DNA of 12,163 nt from Euryarchaeota archaeon UBA128 (GTDB taxonomy: Archaea > Thermoplasmatota > Poseidoniia > Poseidoniales > Poseidoniaceae). Below are positions 1-6,133 of this stretch, one piece after another. The notes under the pieces were generated by a model. That model searched no databases and was not told the DNA's origin. It was given only the letters and a program-made list of their open reading frames with translations. Numbering within the stretch: position 1 is the stretch's first letter; the number at the start of each line of letters is the position of its first letter. The position numbers and the translations under genes were made by a program. The stretch lies in NCBI GenBank assembly GCA_002496955.1, contig DALZ01000056.1:1-12163 (forward strand), written 5' to 3'.

Positions 1-1605
1 ACAGGTGCTTATCTCCCGGAGATGGAGCCGTTAGCTTACTCTTTGACTCCGGAAATCTCTGATTGGTTTAGAAGGATTGACCCGTTTACTAACTGCATGC
101 CTTCACTTCATATTGGGATACCATATGCGGTCTGGTTATGTATCAAGCGCTTTGACCAAGATGAAAGATGGGCCTTATACCGCAAGATTGTCTTTGCTTA
201 CGTGATACTTACTGGGTTTACAATCATCTATCTCGGGATACATTGGATACTCGATATTGCCGGTGGCATGATTGTCGCCTATGTTGCAGTAAATCTTGCC
301 GATAAAACCTCGAAACCAGTCTGGAGTATTTTGGATGAAAGAACCATCAATTCACGCTTAGTAACTGTGCTAACCAACCCTAAGAAAGCCTACAATATGA
401 TAACTAACAAGATATCACAAACTGCAAAGCAATTTGCCAAACCGACCTCTAGGGAAACTGGGATAATGGCAATCATAGTAATGATAATAGTTGCATCGGT
501 AATTACTTGGGATTTGACACATCAGTCCCTCTCCGCAAAAGGGGTTGAGGCACCTGAAGGAGCATCTGGTGCCGATGGCTGGTTAGCGACTATCGATAAC
601 ACCTCGGAAGATGGTCGAATATTGAAACTATATGATTTGTCAGACTTAAGCGGTGATGGTATTGAAGTGATACAACCAAACCTGACTACCGAATCGCAAT
701 ATGAACTGTATGGAGATAAATTGATGATGGCTAACAGCACTGTTCTGTACGTTGTTGATATCGCTAGACCTAATGAGATATATTTTCAGAAAGTGGTTGA
801 AAATGTAATGCAAGTTGAATTATGTAAATCAGGCAATGACTACGTCTTAATGACTTTGTCAGCAGGTGAATTAACAGCTCAAAGGCTCGATGGAATGATA
901 ATTGACTTAGGCATTGCTAACAGTGATATATCTTATGTTAAATGTGAAGGAAATGACTTTGCCTTTTTGATCGAAGGTGCAGCTGATAAGGTCTACATGA
1001 GTAACTTAGAATTGTCTGGGTCTTTGACCTACCCTGTCAATGCCTCCGCCACCGAAGAAGATGAGCAGGTTCTGCAAGATTGGAATGCGCCCGCAGATAT
1101 TGCCAATTCAACGATTGTTGATGTCGTTTTTGACCGAGATTACCTGTTGGTAAGCGTAAATGTTTCGAGTTTAGATCGGATTGTTTTGATTGATAGGGTG
1201 ACCGGTGAGCAGAGACTTCTTGGTGACGGGAAATACTCTTCATACGATCCTTCTATCAGAGATGGAGTGGTTGCTTGGGTAATGAAAGATCATCTCAACC
1301 CAACCAATCCCATTGAGGAATATTACGACGGAGAAATCCTATACATGCAGTTATCGAATAATTTTACTCAAGTCTTAACCGCTGATGAAATTGACCAATG
1401 GGGGCCGATAGTGCTTGAAGAGCATTTAATCTACTTAGAAGAGTCAGAAAATGGTGTGTTAATTAAGGTGCATTCTTGGATTCCTGAATTAAAATCCTAC
1501 TCAAATATGATATTACAAATTGCTTCGATTATCGGTATTGTTATCGTGTTTATTTACATAAATCAGAAGCAGACGGAAGCAAAACTTGGTTTAACCAAAA
1601 CCTAG
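1..1605 (+). CDS. PAP2-family membrane phosphatase with large C-terminal external domain (5' partial)
   Basis: The reading frame is open from the first base, so the gene starts before the window and lacks its N-terminal helices. Numbering from the Met at base 22, the PAP2 catalytic motifs are PSLH (27-30) and, at the end of a helix, HWILD with His74 and Asp78. PSLH rather than PSGH is typical of the PAP2_3/inositol-phosphotransferase-like branch; such enzymes act on lipid phosphates or phosphate transfer at the outer membrane face. A basic cytosolic linker (93-146), a helix (147-163), a roughly 330-residue domain rich in beta strands, Asp and Gly, and a final helix (495-513) with a short charged tail follow. 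Seven N-x-S/T sequons (N193, 220, 238, 340, 362, 380, 447) all lie in the domain between the last two helices, supporting an external location. The strand pattern resembles a beta-propeller, but I cannot name the family. The substrate is unknown. It ends 5 bases from the convergent nadA. Confidence 0.8.
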   Translation, partial: TGAYLPEMEPLAYSLTPEISDWFRRIDPFTNCMPSLHIGIPYAVWLCIKRFDQDERWALYRKIVFAYVILTGFTIIYLGIHWILDIAGGMIVAYVAVNLADKTSKPVWSILDERTINSRLVTVLTNPKKAYNMITNKISQTAKQFAKPTSRETGIMAIIVMIIVASVITWDLTHQSLSAKGVEAPEGASGADGWLATIDNTSEDGRILKLYDLSDLSGDGIEVIQPNLTTESQYELYGDKLMMANSTVLYVVDIARPNEIYFQKVVENVMQVELCKSGNDYVLMTLSAGELTAQRLDGMIIDLGIANSDISYVKCEGNDFAFLIEGAADKVYMSNLELSGSLTYPVNASATEEDEQVLQDWNAPADIANSTIVDVVFDRDYLLVSVNVSSLDRIVLIDRVTGEQRLLGDGKYSSYDPSIRDGVVAWVMKDHLNPTNPIEEYYDGEILYMQLSNNFTQVLTADEIDQWGPIVLEEHLIYLEESENGVLIKVHSWIPELKSYSNMILQIASIIGIVIVFIYINQKQTEAKLGLTKT

Positions 1606-1610
1606 AGAGA

Positions 1611-2765
1611 TTATTTCTTGATACTTAGCATACGCTCAAGTGCCAACAAAGAACCTTCTTGGACATCTTTGGACACAACAATCTGATTCGGTACCTCGCC
1701 TTCGACGATTTTTTCCAATACATCCATAAGATAAGCAGGGTGTATCATATACATTGTTGAGCACGGGCAGATTTTATCGTCCAAGCATTCAATGTGCTTA
1801 TCAGGGTGTGAATCAGCAAGTCTCGCGACCATGTTTATTTCGGTACCGATGGCTATTTTGCTACCACTGGGTAAAGCTTCAACATAATTCTTGATAAATT
1901 GCGTTGAACCATTTGCATCGCTGACTTCGACGGTTTCTTTGGGACATTCTGGATGAACTATCACATGTCCCTCGGGATATTTTCTTCTGAAATCGCCGAC
2001 TTGCTCTACGGTAAATCGCTTGTGAACAGAACAAAACCCGTGCCACAGAATAATTCTTGCACCTGTTAGTTCCTTATCAGAGCCAATTTTCGGAACCCAT
2101 GTTGGCATTTTACTTTCATCGATGCCCATTGAGAGTCCTGTATTACGACCAAGGTGTTGATCGGGGAAGAATAACACTGCACCTTCTGGACCCGCCCGGT
2201 CGAATGCCCAGTTTAGAATTCCGGTTGCATTTGATGAGGTGCAAACAATGCCCCCGTGGCGCCCGACGAAATCCTTCAAGTCGGCACTGCTGTTCATGTA
2301 TGTCACAGGGATTAGGTATGATTTTCCGTCGGTTGGTATATCACCTGGTGCGGTTTTGTCAACTGGGTCATGGAGGCCAGTTTCAGCCAGAATGTCCGCC
2401 CATGCGCTTTCAACATCTGGCAATGTAGCCATGTCTGCCATCGAGCAACCAGCACGTAGATTTGGGAGGATTACATGTTGGTCATCATCAGTGAGTATGT
2501 CGGCGGATTCGGCCATGAAGTGGACTCCACAAAATACGATGTATTTGGCATCTGAATCAGCCGCTTTTTGGCTTAGCATGAAAGAATCACCGATGAAGTC
2601 GGCATGCATAACAATACTGTCTCGCTGGTAATGGTGTCCAAGTACCATTAATTCTGAGCCAAGTATTTTTTTCAGTTCAGTGATGCGTTTAGCGATTGCT
2701 TGCTCCTCTGGCGAAATAGAGGTATCCATGAAATCAATGGAACACATTGGCAGAGAAATAGTCAT
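1611..2765 (-). CDS. nadA: Quinolinate synthase NadA
   Basis: NadA is a cytosolic [4Fe-4S] enzyme that condenses iminoaspartate with dihydroxyacetone phosphate to quinolinate, the precursor of NAD. Family hallmarks, numbered from the ATG at 2765: the GHHYQ motif (43-47); FCGVHFMAE with Cys79; CTSSNA with Cys175; PDQHLGRNT (201-209); HPECP around 271-275; and CPCSTM with Cys333/Cys335. Cys79, Cys175 and one of the last pair should be the three cluster ligands. The start is uncertain. The frame stays open to a TTG at 2783 that has a GGGG stretch six bases before it, and another ATG lies at 2729. The ATG at 2765 gives 384 residues and all conserved blocks; homology only clearly begins near the 2729 Met (SPEEQAIAKRI). 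No nadB or nadC is in the window, so the gene stands alone, divergent from bud32. Confidence 0.95.
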   Translation of the reverse strand: MTISLPMCSIDFMDTSISPEEQAIAKRITELKKILGSELMVLGHHYQRDSIVMHADFIGDSFMLSQKAADSDAKYIVFCGVHFMAESADILTDDDQHVILPNLRAGCSMADMATLPDVESAWADILAETGLHDPVDKTAPGDIPTDGKSYLIPVTYMNSSADLKDFVGRHGGIVCTSSNATGILNWAFDRAGPEGAVLFFPDQHLGRNTGLSMGIDESKMPTWVPKIGSDKELTGARIILWHGFCSVHKRFTVEQVGDFRRKYPEGHVIVHPECPKETVEVSDANGSTQFIKNYVEALPSGSKIAIGTEINMVARLADSHPDKHIECLDDKICPCSTMYMIHPAYLMDVLEKIVEGEVPNQIVVSKDVQEGSLLALERMLSIKK

Positions 2766-2783
2766 ATGCTTCAAACAACCCAA

Positions 2784-2849
2784 TCGTTTCCCCTTTTCAA
2801 AACATTGTTATTCCGTATGATAAATAAATGAGGGCATAGAGGGTGATAT
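2784..2849. promoter_or_regulatory. Divergent promoter region nadA / bud32
   Basis: The AT-rich element at 2819-2829 (gataaataaat) is centred about 26 bases before the bud32 ATG, the expected archaeal TATA distance for a leaderless transcript. On the other strand it reads ATTTATTTATC and would place a nadA transcript start near 2799. One element may serve both directions, or there may be a second weaker box. A GAGGGTGAT stretch at 2839-2847 resembles the anti-Shine-Dalgarno complement, but it sits only two bases before the bud32 ATG and would be outside a leaderless message. Confidence 0.4.
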
Positions 2850-3533
2850 ATGGCCTTCTTGCCAGAGACAAGACTGCACTTAGGGGCCGAGGCGGAGGTT
2901 TGGTCTGGGTCGTGGATGGGTAAACCAGCGGTGAGGAAACTAAGACGGGCGCGTGCTTGGCGGCATCCCGATTTGGAAAAGCGACTTGGCTACAGAAGAT
3001 TGCTTAGTGAAGCTAGAATTCTAATTCGGGTCAAAGATGCCGGTTTGCCAGTACCAGCCGTTTGGGACGTCGACTTAGAGAACGGGCGTATCGTTATGCA
3101 GCGAATGAAAGGCCGGCCACTAATTGAATTGCTCCGTGATGATAGTAAAACCAAACATGAACTATCCTTGGCATTGCGCAATTCAGGTGCAGCAGTAAGA
3201 TTACTTCACAGAATGGCTGTAACTCACGGCGACCTGTCGACCAACAATATTCTGATTGACGAAGATTACAATGCTTTTTTGATAGATTTTGGATTGTCTG
3301 CTGTTGAGTATGAAGTTGAAAGATTTGGTATTGATTTACACGTCATGGATGAAATTTTGGGCGCCTCCCACCCAAATGTTACCAATGCAATCGACATTTT
3401 CCTAGAGGGCTACCTCAATTGTGATGTTGACAGTGGACCAATAGCAGAATTGTCGGGGGGAAGGCCTCCAGCCGCCAGTGATGTCTTAAAGCGGCTCGAC
3501 GATGTCAGGTCTAGAGTAAGATATCACGGTTGA
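2850..3533 (+). CDS. bud32: KEOPS complex kinase/ATPase Bud32
   Basis: Bud32 is the small atypical kinase (piD261 family) that binds Kae1 in the KEOPS complex and is needed for threonylcarbamoyladenosine (t6A) on tRNAs decoding ANN codons. At 227 residues it is the normal size of a stand-alone archaeal Bud32. Visible features: an LGAEAEVW glycine-rich loop substitute (11-18), the ATP-binding Lys30, a helix-C Glu54 in SEAR, the catalytic HGDLSTNNI (126-134) with Asp128 and Asn133, and the metal-binding DFG (147-149). The C-terminal part (FGIDLHVMDEIL, then HPN and FLEGY, then VLKRLDDVRSRVR) is diagnostic of Bud32 against other kinases. Kae1 is neither fused nor adjacent; many euryarchaea carry a Kae1-Bud32 fusion. 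The start at 2850 puts the glycine-loop equivalent at the proper distance. It converges with the ferritin-like gene across a single base. Confidence 0.95.
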   Translation: MAFLPETRLHLGAEAEVWSGSWMGKPAVRKLRRARAWRHPDLEKRLGYRRLLSEARILIRVKDAGLPVPAVWDVDLENGRIVMQRMKGRPLIELLRDDSKTKHELSLALRNSGAAVRLLHRMAVTHGDLSTNNILIDEDYNAFLIDFGLSAVEYEVERFGIDLHVMDEILGASHPNVTNAIDIFLEGYLNCDVDSGPIAELSGGRPPAASDVLKRLDDVRSRVRYHG

Positions 3534-3534
3534 T

Positions 3535-3942
3535 TTAACCAACCAGTAAACGCATCTCCTCAATACTCTTTAATTCAGAAAGATAGATTTGCTCCATTGA
3601 ATCATACAAATCATCCGTCTGTTCAATTAACGGTAGTAGTTCAGCATAAACCTCAGCCGCTCTGATTTCGGTTTCTAGTGAATAATTTAGCATCTCCATG
3701 TAATCATTAGTATGGATTATTGCCAATGGGTTTCGCTCAGTGACCGGGATTCCGCCCAGTTGCACAATGCCTTTGCGGACAATGTCAGCGTGTTCGATCG
3801 ACTCGGTCATTTCAGTGTTAAACATTGGTGACAATTGTAATCTGTGAATGCCAGTAATATTTGCTGCATAGTGGGCATACATATTGATGGCTCTTAACTC
3901 CCAACCTAGGGCTGCGTTCATTTTTTCTATAAGTTCAGTCAT
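3535..3942 (-). CDS. Ferritin-like / bacterioferritin-like protein
   Basis: A 135-residue, almost wholly helical protein that fits the four-helix ferritin-like fold. Helix A carries ELRAINMYAHYA (15-26, Glu15). Helix B carries ESIEHADIVRKG (47-58, Glu47/Glu50 and His51). Helix C carries SLETEIRAAEVYAELL (88-103, Glu90 or Glu92). Helix D carries SELKSIEEMR (122-131, Glu123). The order and the HAD.....G element with the following LGG turn match bacterioferritin, whose role is iron oxidation and storage or peroxide detoxification. It is shorter than bacterioferritin (about 158 residues). The usual ExxH pairs are altered: Ser48 where the helix-B Glu would be, and Ser126 where the helix-D His would be, by my hand alignment. 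No heme-binding Met is obvious. A GGATGA stretch (3947-3952) sits four bases before the ATG. The crcB gene lies 93 bases upstream on the same strand; a functional link is unproven. Confidence 0.8.
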   Translation of the reverse strand: MTELIEKMNAALGWELRAINMYAHYAANITGIHRLQLSPMFNTEMTESIEHADIVRKGIVQLGGIPVTERNPLAIIHTNDYMEMLNYSLETEIRAAEVYAELLPLIEQTDDLYDSMEQIYLSELKSIEEMRLLVG

Positions 3943-4035
3943 TGTATCATCCTTTAGGGCGCACTAAATTTTATTCATTAATCCCCTATCATTCCGGGCA
4001 AAGTGGTTGGAGTAAATAAATTAATCCGATATCAC

Positions 4036-4407
4036 CTAAGTAAGGACTTTATCACCGATGCTCCAACCAATTAACGCCGCTGAAATACACAGGATGAACG
4101 TTAAACCGGAATATGCAATAGCAATCCAGTGATTACCATCCTTAGCAAGGTTTATTGTTTCAAGCGAGAAACTGGACATTGTCGTAAATGCACCAAGTAG
4201 CCCTGTAGCAAAAAACAACATGACATCATCTGAAAAACCACTGTTAGCGGCTACGATTGACAACACACCTAAGGCAAATGAACCTGCAATGTTCACAGTT
4301 AAGGTGGCGGTTGGAAAAGTACTGGATTCTATTAGGTGATTGATGCAGTAGCGTAAGACTGCACCAATGGCACCACCAATTCCAACCAAAATTGCTTGCT
4401 GAATCAT
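4036..4407 (-). CDS. crcB: Fluoride ion channel CrcB/Fluc
   Basis: Fluc proteins are small four-helix membrane channels that form antiparallel dimers and export fluoride. This 123-residue protein has the normal length and all signatures: GGAIGAVLRY (11-20) with Arg19, the pore Asn in TLTVNIAGSF (35-44, Asn39), and GLLGAFTTMSSFSLE (69-83), which contains the pore phenylalanines (Phe74, Phe80) and the TTMS helix break. Four hydrophobic segments lie near 3-23, 33-53, 62-84 and 95-116. A TTTAA-type box (revcomp of 4431-4440) lies about 28 bases before the ATG, which suggests a leaderless transcript. I looked upstream for the fluoride riboswitch and did not find one. It is a single gene, so it is probably a homodimeric channel. 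Confidence 0.96.
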   Translation of the reverse strand: MIQQAILVGIGGAIGAVLRYCINHLIESSTFPTATLTVNIAGSFALGVLSIVAANSGFSDDVMLFFATGLLGAFTTMSSFSLETINLAKDGNHWIAIAYSGLTFILCISAALIGWSIGDKVLT

Positions 4408-4509
4408 GAATGTTTGCGGCTAGTTATTGCTGTTAAATCATTTTGAGAAATCTCGCTTTTCGATGCATTTTGGCAATAGACATGATAACATCCAGCATTA
4501 CCGATAACC
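4408..4509. promoter_or_regulatory. Divergent intergenic region crcB / rdgB
   Basis: These 102 bases should hold promoters for both genes. On the crcB side a TGATTTAACA stretch (revcomp of 4431-4440) is placed like a TATA box. On the rdgB side the best AT-rich candidate is atgataac around 4480-4488, which is weak. The short GAGAAATCTC palindrome at 4444-4453 is too small to call a site. No fluoride riboswitch pattern is recognisable. Confidence 0.3.
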
Positions 4510-5178
4510 ATGAACCCGATAGTATGGTTTCTGACAGGGAACGAAGGTAAACTTAACGAAGCAGAAAGTCACTTATCCAAATTAGGTTATATTGTCAAAC
4601 AACTTGTGGTTAATGATGACCAATTATTTGAACCACAAGCGTCAAATCTTGAGGTTGTTGCTATGTCAAAGATTACCCAAGCACTCAATCATCTTCCGCA
4701 GGAATTTACTGAGCGAGACATGATACTAGTCGAGGATGCTGGGCTCTTTATCTCAGCGCTTGATGGCTTTCCCGGGGTATATTCTTCATACGTTCATTCG
4801 ACAATCGGAAATCTTGGAATTATCAGATTATTGAATCATCTCAAAACCGCAGACCCTGTATCTAGTGCAAATCTCAGGTCTGCAAGGTTCATGGCAGTTG
4901 CGGCCTTATGGCGAGCAGGTGAAGTAATAATCGGCGAGGGTGTTTGTCCAGGTCATATTGCTGATGAGCCAGTGGATGGCAATGGTTTTGGCTTCGATCC
5001 GATTTTTGTCCCATACGATTTAGATGACGAATTAACCCCATTATCACCGGGGATTTATGGTAGTCACAGCACTCACGGAAAGACTTTTGGCGCAGTGGAT
5101 TTCTCGGTGAAGCAGAAATTTAGTCATAGAAGGCGAGCATTGGAGAACTTGTTCAGCCAATTGCCATCAGCATCATAA
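4510..5178 (+). CDS. rdgB: ITP/XTP/dITP pyrophosphatase (HAM1/RdgB family)
   Basis: This cytosolic house-cleaning enzyme hydrolyses deaminated purine nucleoside triphosphates to monophosphate and pyrophosphate, which keeps inosine and xanthosine out of DNA and RNA. Motifs in order: FLTGNEGK (7-14), VEDAGLFISALDGFPGVYSS (74-93) with the metal-binding Glu75/Asp76, GNGFGFDPIF (157-166), and SHRRRAL (205-211). The 222 residues exceed the usual 185-200. The extra length is mainly an insertion of about 18 residues (roughly 171-189, DDELTPLSPGIYGSHST) between the FDPIF strand and the KTFGAV segment that matches the family's KTFAEL. Catalytic residues are unaffected. The ATG at 4510 places TGN at residue 9, as in homologues. 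A membrane protein gene follows 30 bases later, probably in the same transcript. Confidence 0.95.
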   Translation: MNPIVWFLTGNEGKLNEAESHLSKLGYIVKQLVVNDDQLFEPQASNLEVVAMSKITQALNHLPQEFTERDMILVEDAGLFISALDGFPGVYSSYVHSTIGNLGIIRLLNHLKTADPVSSANLRSARFMAVAALWRAGEVIIGEGVCPGHIADEPVDGNGFGFDPIFVPYDLDDELTPLSPGIYGSHSTHGKTFGAVDFSVKQKFSHRRRALENLFSQLPSAS

Positions 5179-5208
5179 ATTAGAACCAACTGGATTAAGG
5201 CGAGGGAC

Positions 5209-6120
5209 ATGGGATTTATACGGTCAATGTGTGCATTGGTTGCTGTTTGTGCCGGTGTGTTTTACTTGACCTCAGCATCAAGTCTATCCGATAATGGCAA
5301 ATGGACACTAATCGGAGTTACATTTTTTTCTGCCTTTGGTTGGGTAGTATTGGGCGGAAGGGGCGTAAAACCGACGGGCAAGAAAAAGCCCCAAGCGTCT
5401 GCAGCAATCGTTACCGAAGAGATTGCTGAGACTACCGTTGAATCTGATGAGCCATCTGATATTCCCGAACCAGTGACAGCGACAAGCAACTTAGACGGAG
5501 TTTCGTTGAGAGAGCGAAAGTTGGCGAAAATACAAGCGGCAAATCAGCAAGACAGTGCTGATGATGCTGATGATGCTAGTGATGATGAGTTAGTCGAAGT
5601 TTCAGTTACAGTTGAAAATATTCACACTGCAGACGAATATGTGGTCGAAGTCAGCCCGGAATCAGTCGAGGACGCTGACATAGAAATGACGGTATCCAAC
5701 CGCCGGGTAAAACATCAAGAAATCAGAGAAAGAATCGAAAAACGGCGACGGAATCAGCTCGCAGAGATTAGAGCGTCGACCGTTAGAATGTGGGAGCAAC
5801 ATAATGAAGGAGAGGATATTGTGGGATTATTGCAAAATCCTCAGCATGGGCAGATTGTAGTCGACGAGCCGGAAAAACCTGAGGCAGGGCATGTATACGG
5901 TGCGACATTTATCAGACTCGATGAAGCAACAATACTCAAACTAAGAACCCCGCTTGATTCCGGCTTTGAAGAGGTCGAGAAAAAGCCACAATTGCCTGAT
6001 TTACCCGGTTTAGATGGTATGCCACTGCCGCCGCTGCCTGATGGTAACTTGCCGCTACCTCCACTACCGAGTGCCAGCGACGCATTAGCAGCAATCAAAG
6101 AACAAATGGATGAAGACTGA
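5209..6120 (+). CDS. Uncharacterised membrane-anchored protein with acidic, coiled-coil and Pro-Leu-rich regions
   Basis: I do not recognise this 303-residue protein. Two hydrophobic segments (about 8-25 and 33-50) form an N-terminal hairpin with the short loop SLSDNGKW between them, followed by a basic patch (GVKPTGKKKP). The rest is soluble and, by the positive-inside rule, probably cytosolic. It comprises an acidic low-complexity stretch (66-95), an Asp-rich repeat (114-128), a beta-like segment (129-163), a basic helix likely to form a coiled coil (165-198, RRVKHQEIRERIEKRRRNQL), a small compact segment (200-255), and a Pro-Leu tail with repeated PLPPLP elements (262-288) ending in an acidic helix. 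This looks like a membrane-tethered scaffold. The start is preceded by AAGG and GAGGG (5197-5206). It lies 30 bases behind rdgB, but nothing ties it to nucleotide metabolism. Confidence is for being a real gene. Confidence 0.85.
   Translation: MGFIRSMCALVAVCAGVFYLTSASSLSDNGKWTLIGVTFFSAFGWVVLGGRGVKPTGKKKPQASAAIVTEEIAETTVESDEPSDIPEPVTATSNLDGVSLRERKLAKIQAANQQDSADDADDASDDELVEVSVTVENIHTADEYVVEVSPESVEDADIEMTVSNRRVKHQEIRERIEKRRRNQLAEIRASTVRMWEQHNEGEDIVGLLQNPQHGQIVVDEPEKPEAGHVYGATFIRLDEATILKLRTPLDSGFEEVEKKPQLPDLPGLDGMPLPPLPDGNLPLPPLPSASDALAAIKEQMDED
5557..5586 (+). repeat. Short in-frame tandem repeat (9-base unit gctgatgat)
   Basis: Two exact copies of gctgatgat (5557-5574) are followed by a diverged copy, gctagtgat, and a further gat. 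It encodes the ADDADDASDD run of the membrane-anchored protein. It is a low-complexity coding repeat, probably prone to length variation between strains, and keeps frame because the unit is a multiple of three. Confidence 0.7.
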
Positions 6121-6133
6121 TTGCAAATTATTG

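Noticed and set aside
2057..2631. Two long overlapping open frames on the plus strand opposite nadA
   Set aside because: They lie wholly inside nadA, have no recognisable domain, and carry the odd composition (many Cys, Arg, Met, Ser) of antisense reading; nadA explains the region.
3955..3988. TAGGG / CCCTA inverted repeat upstream of the ferritin-like gene
   Set aside because: Only five base pairs with a 24-base loop; expected by chance.
4408..4509. Fluoride riboswitch upstream of crcB
   Set aside because: I looked on the crcB strand for the conserved GG-GAUGG and GAGCUGAUGA-like elements and saw neither; the predicted leader is also too short.
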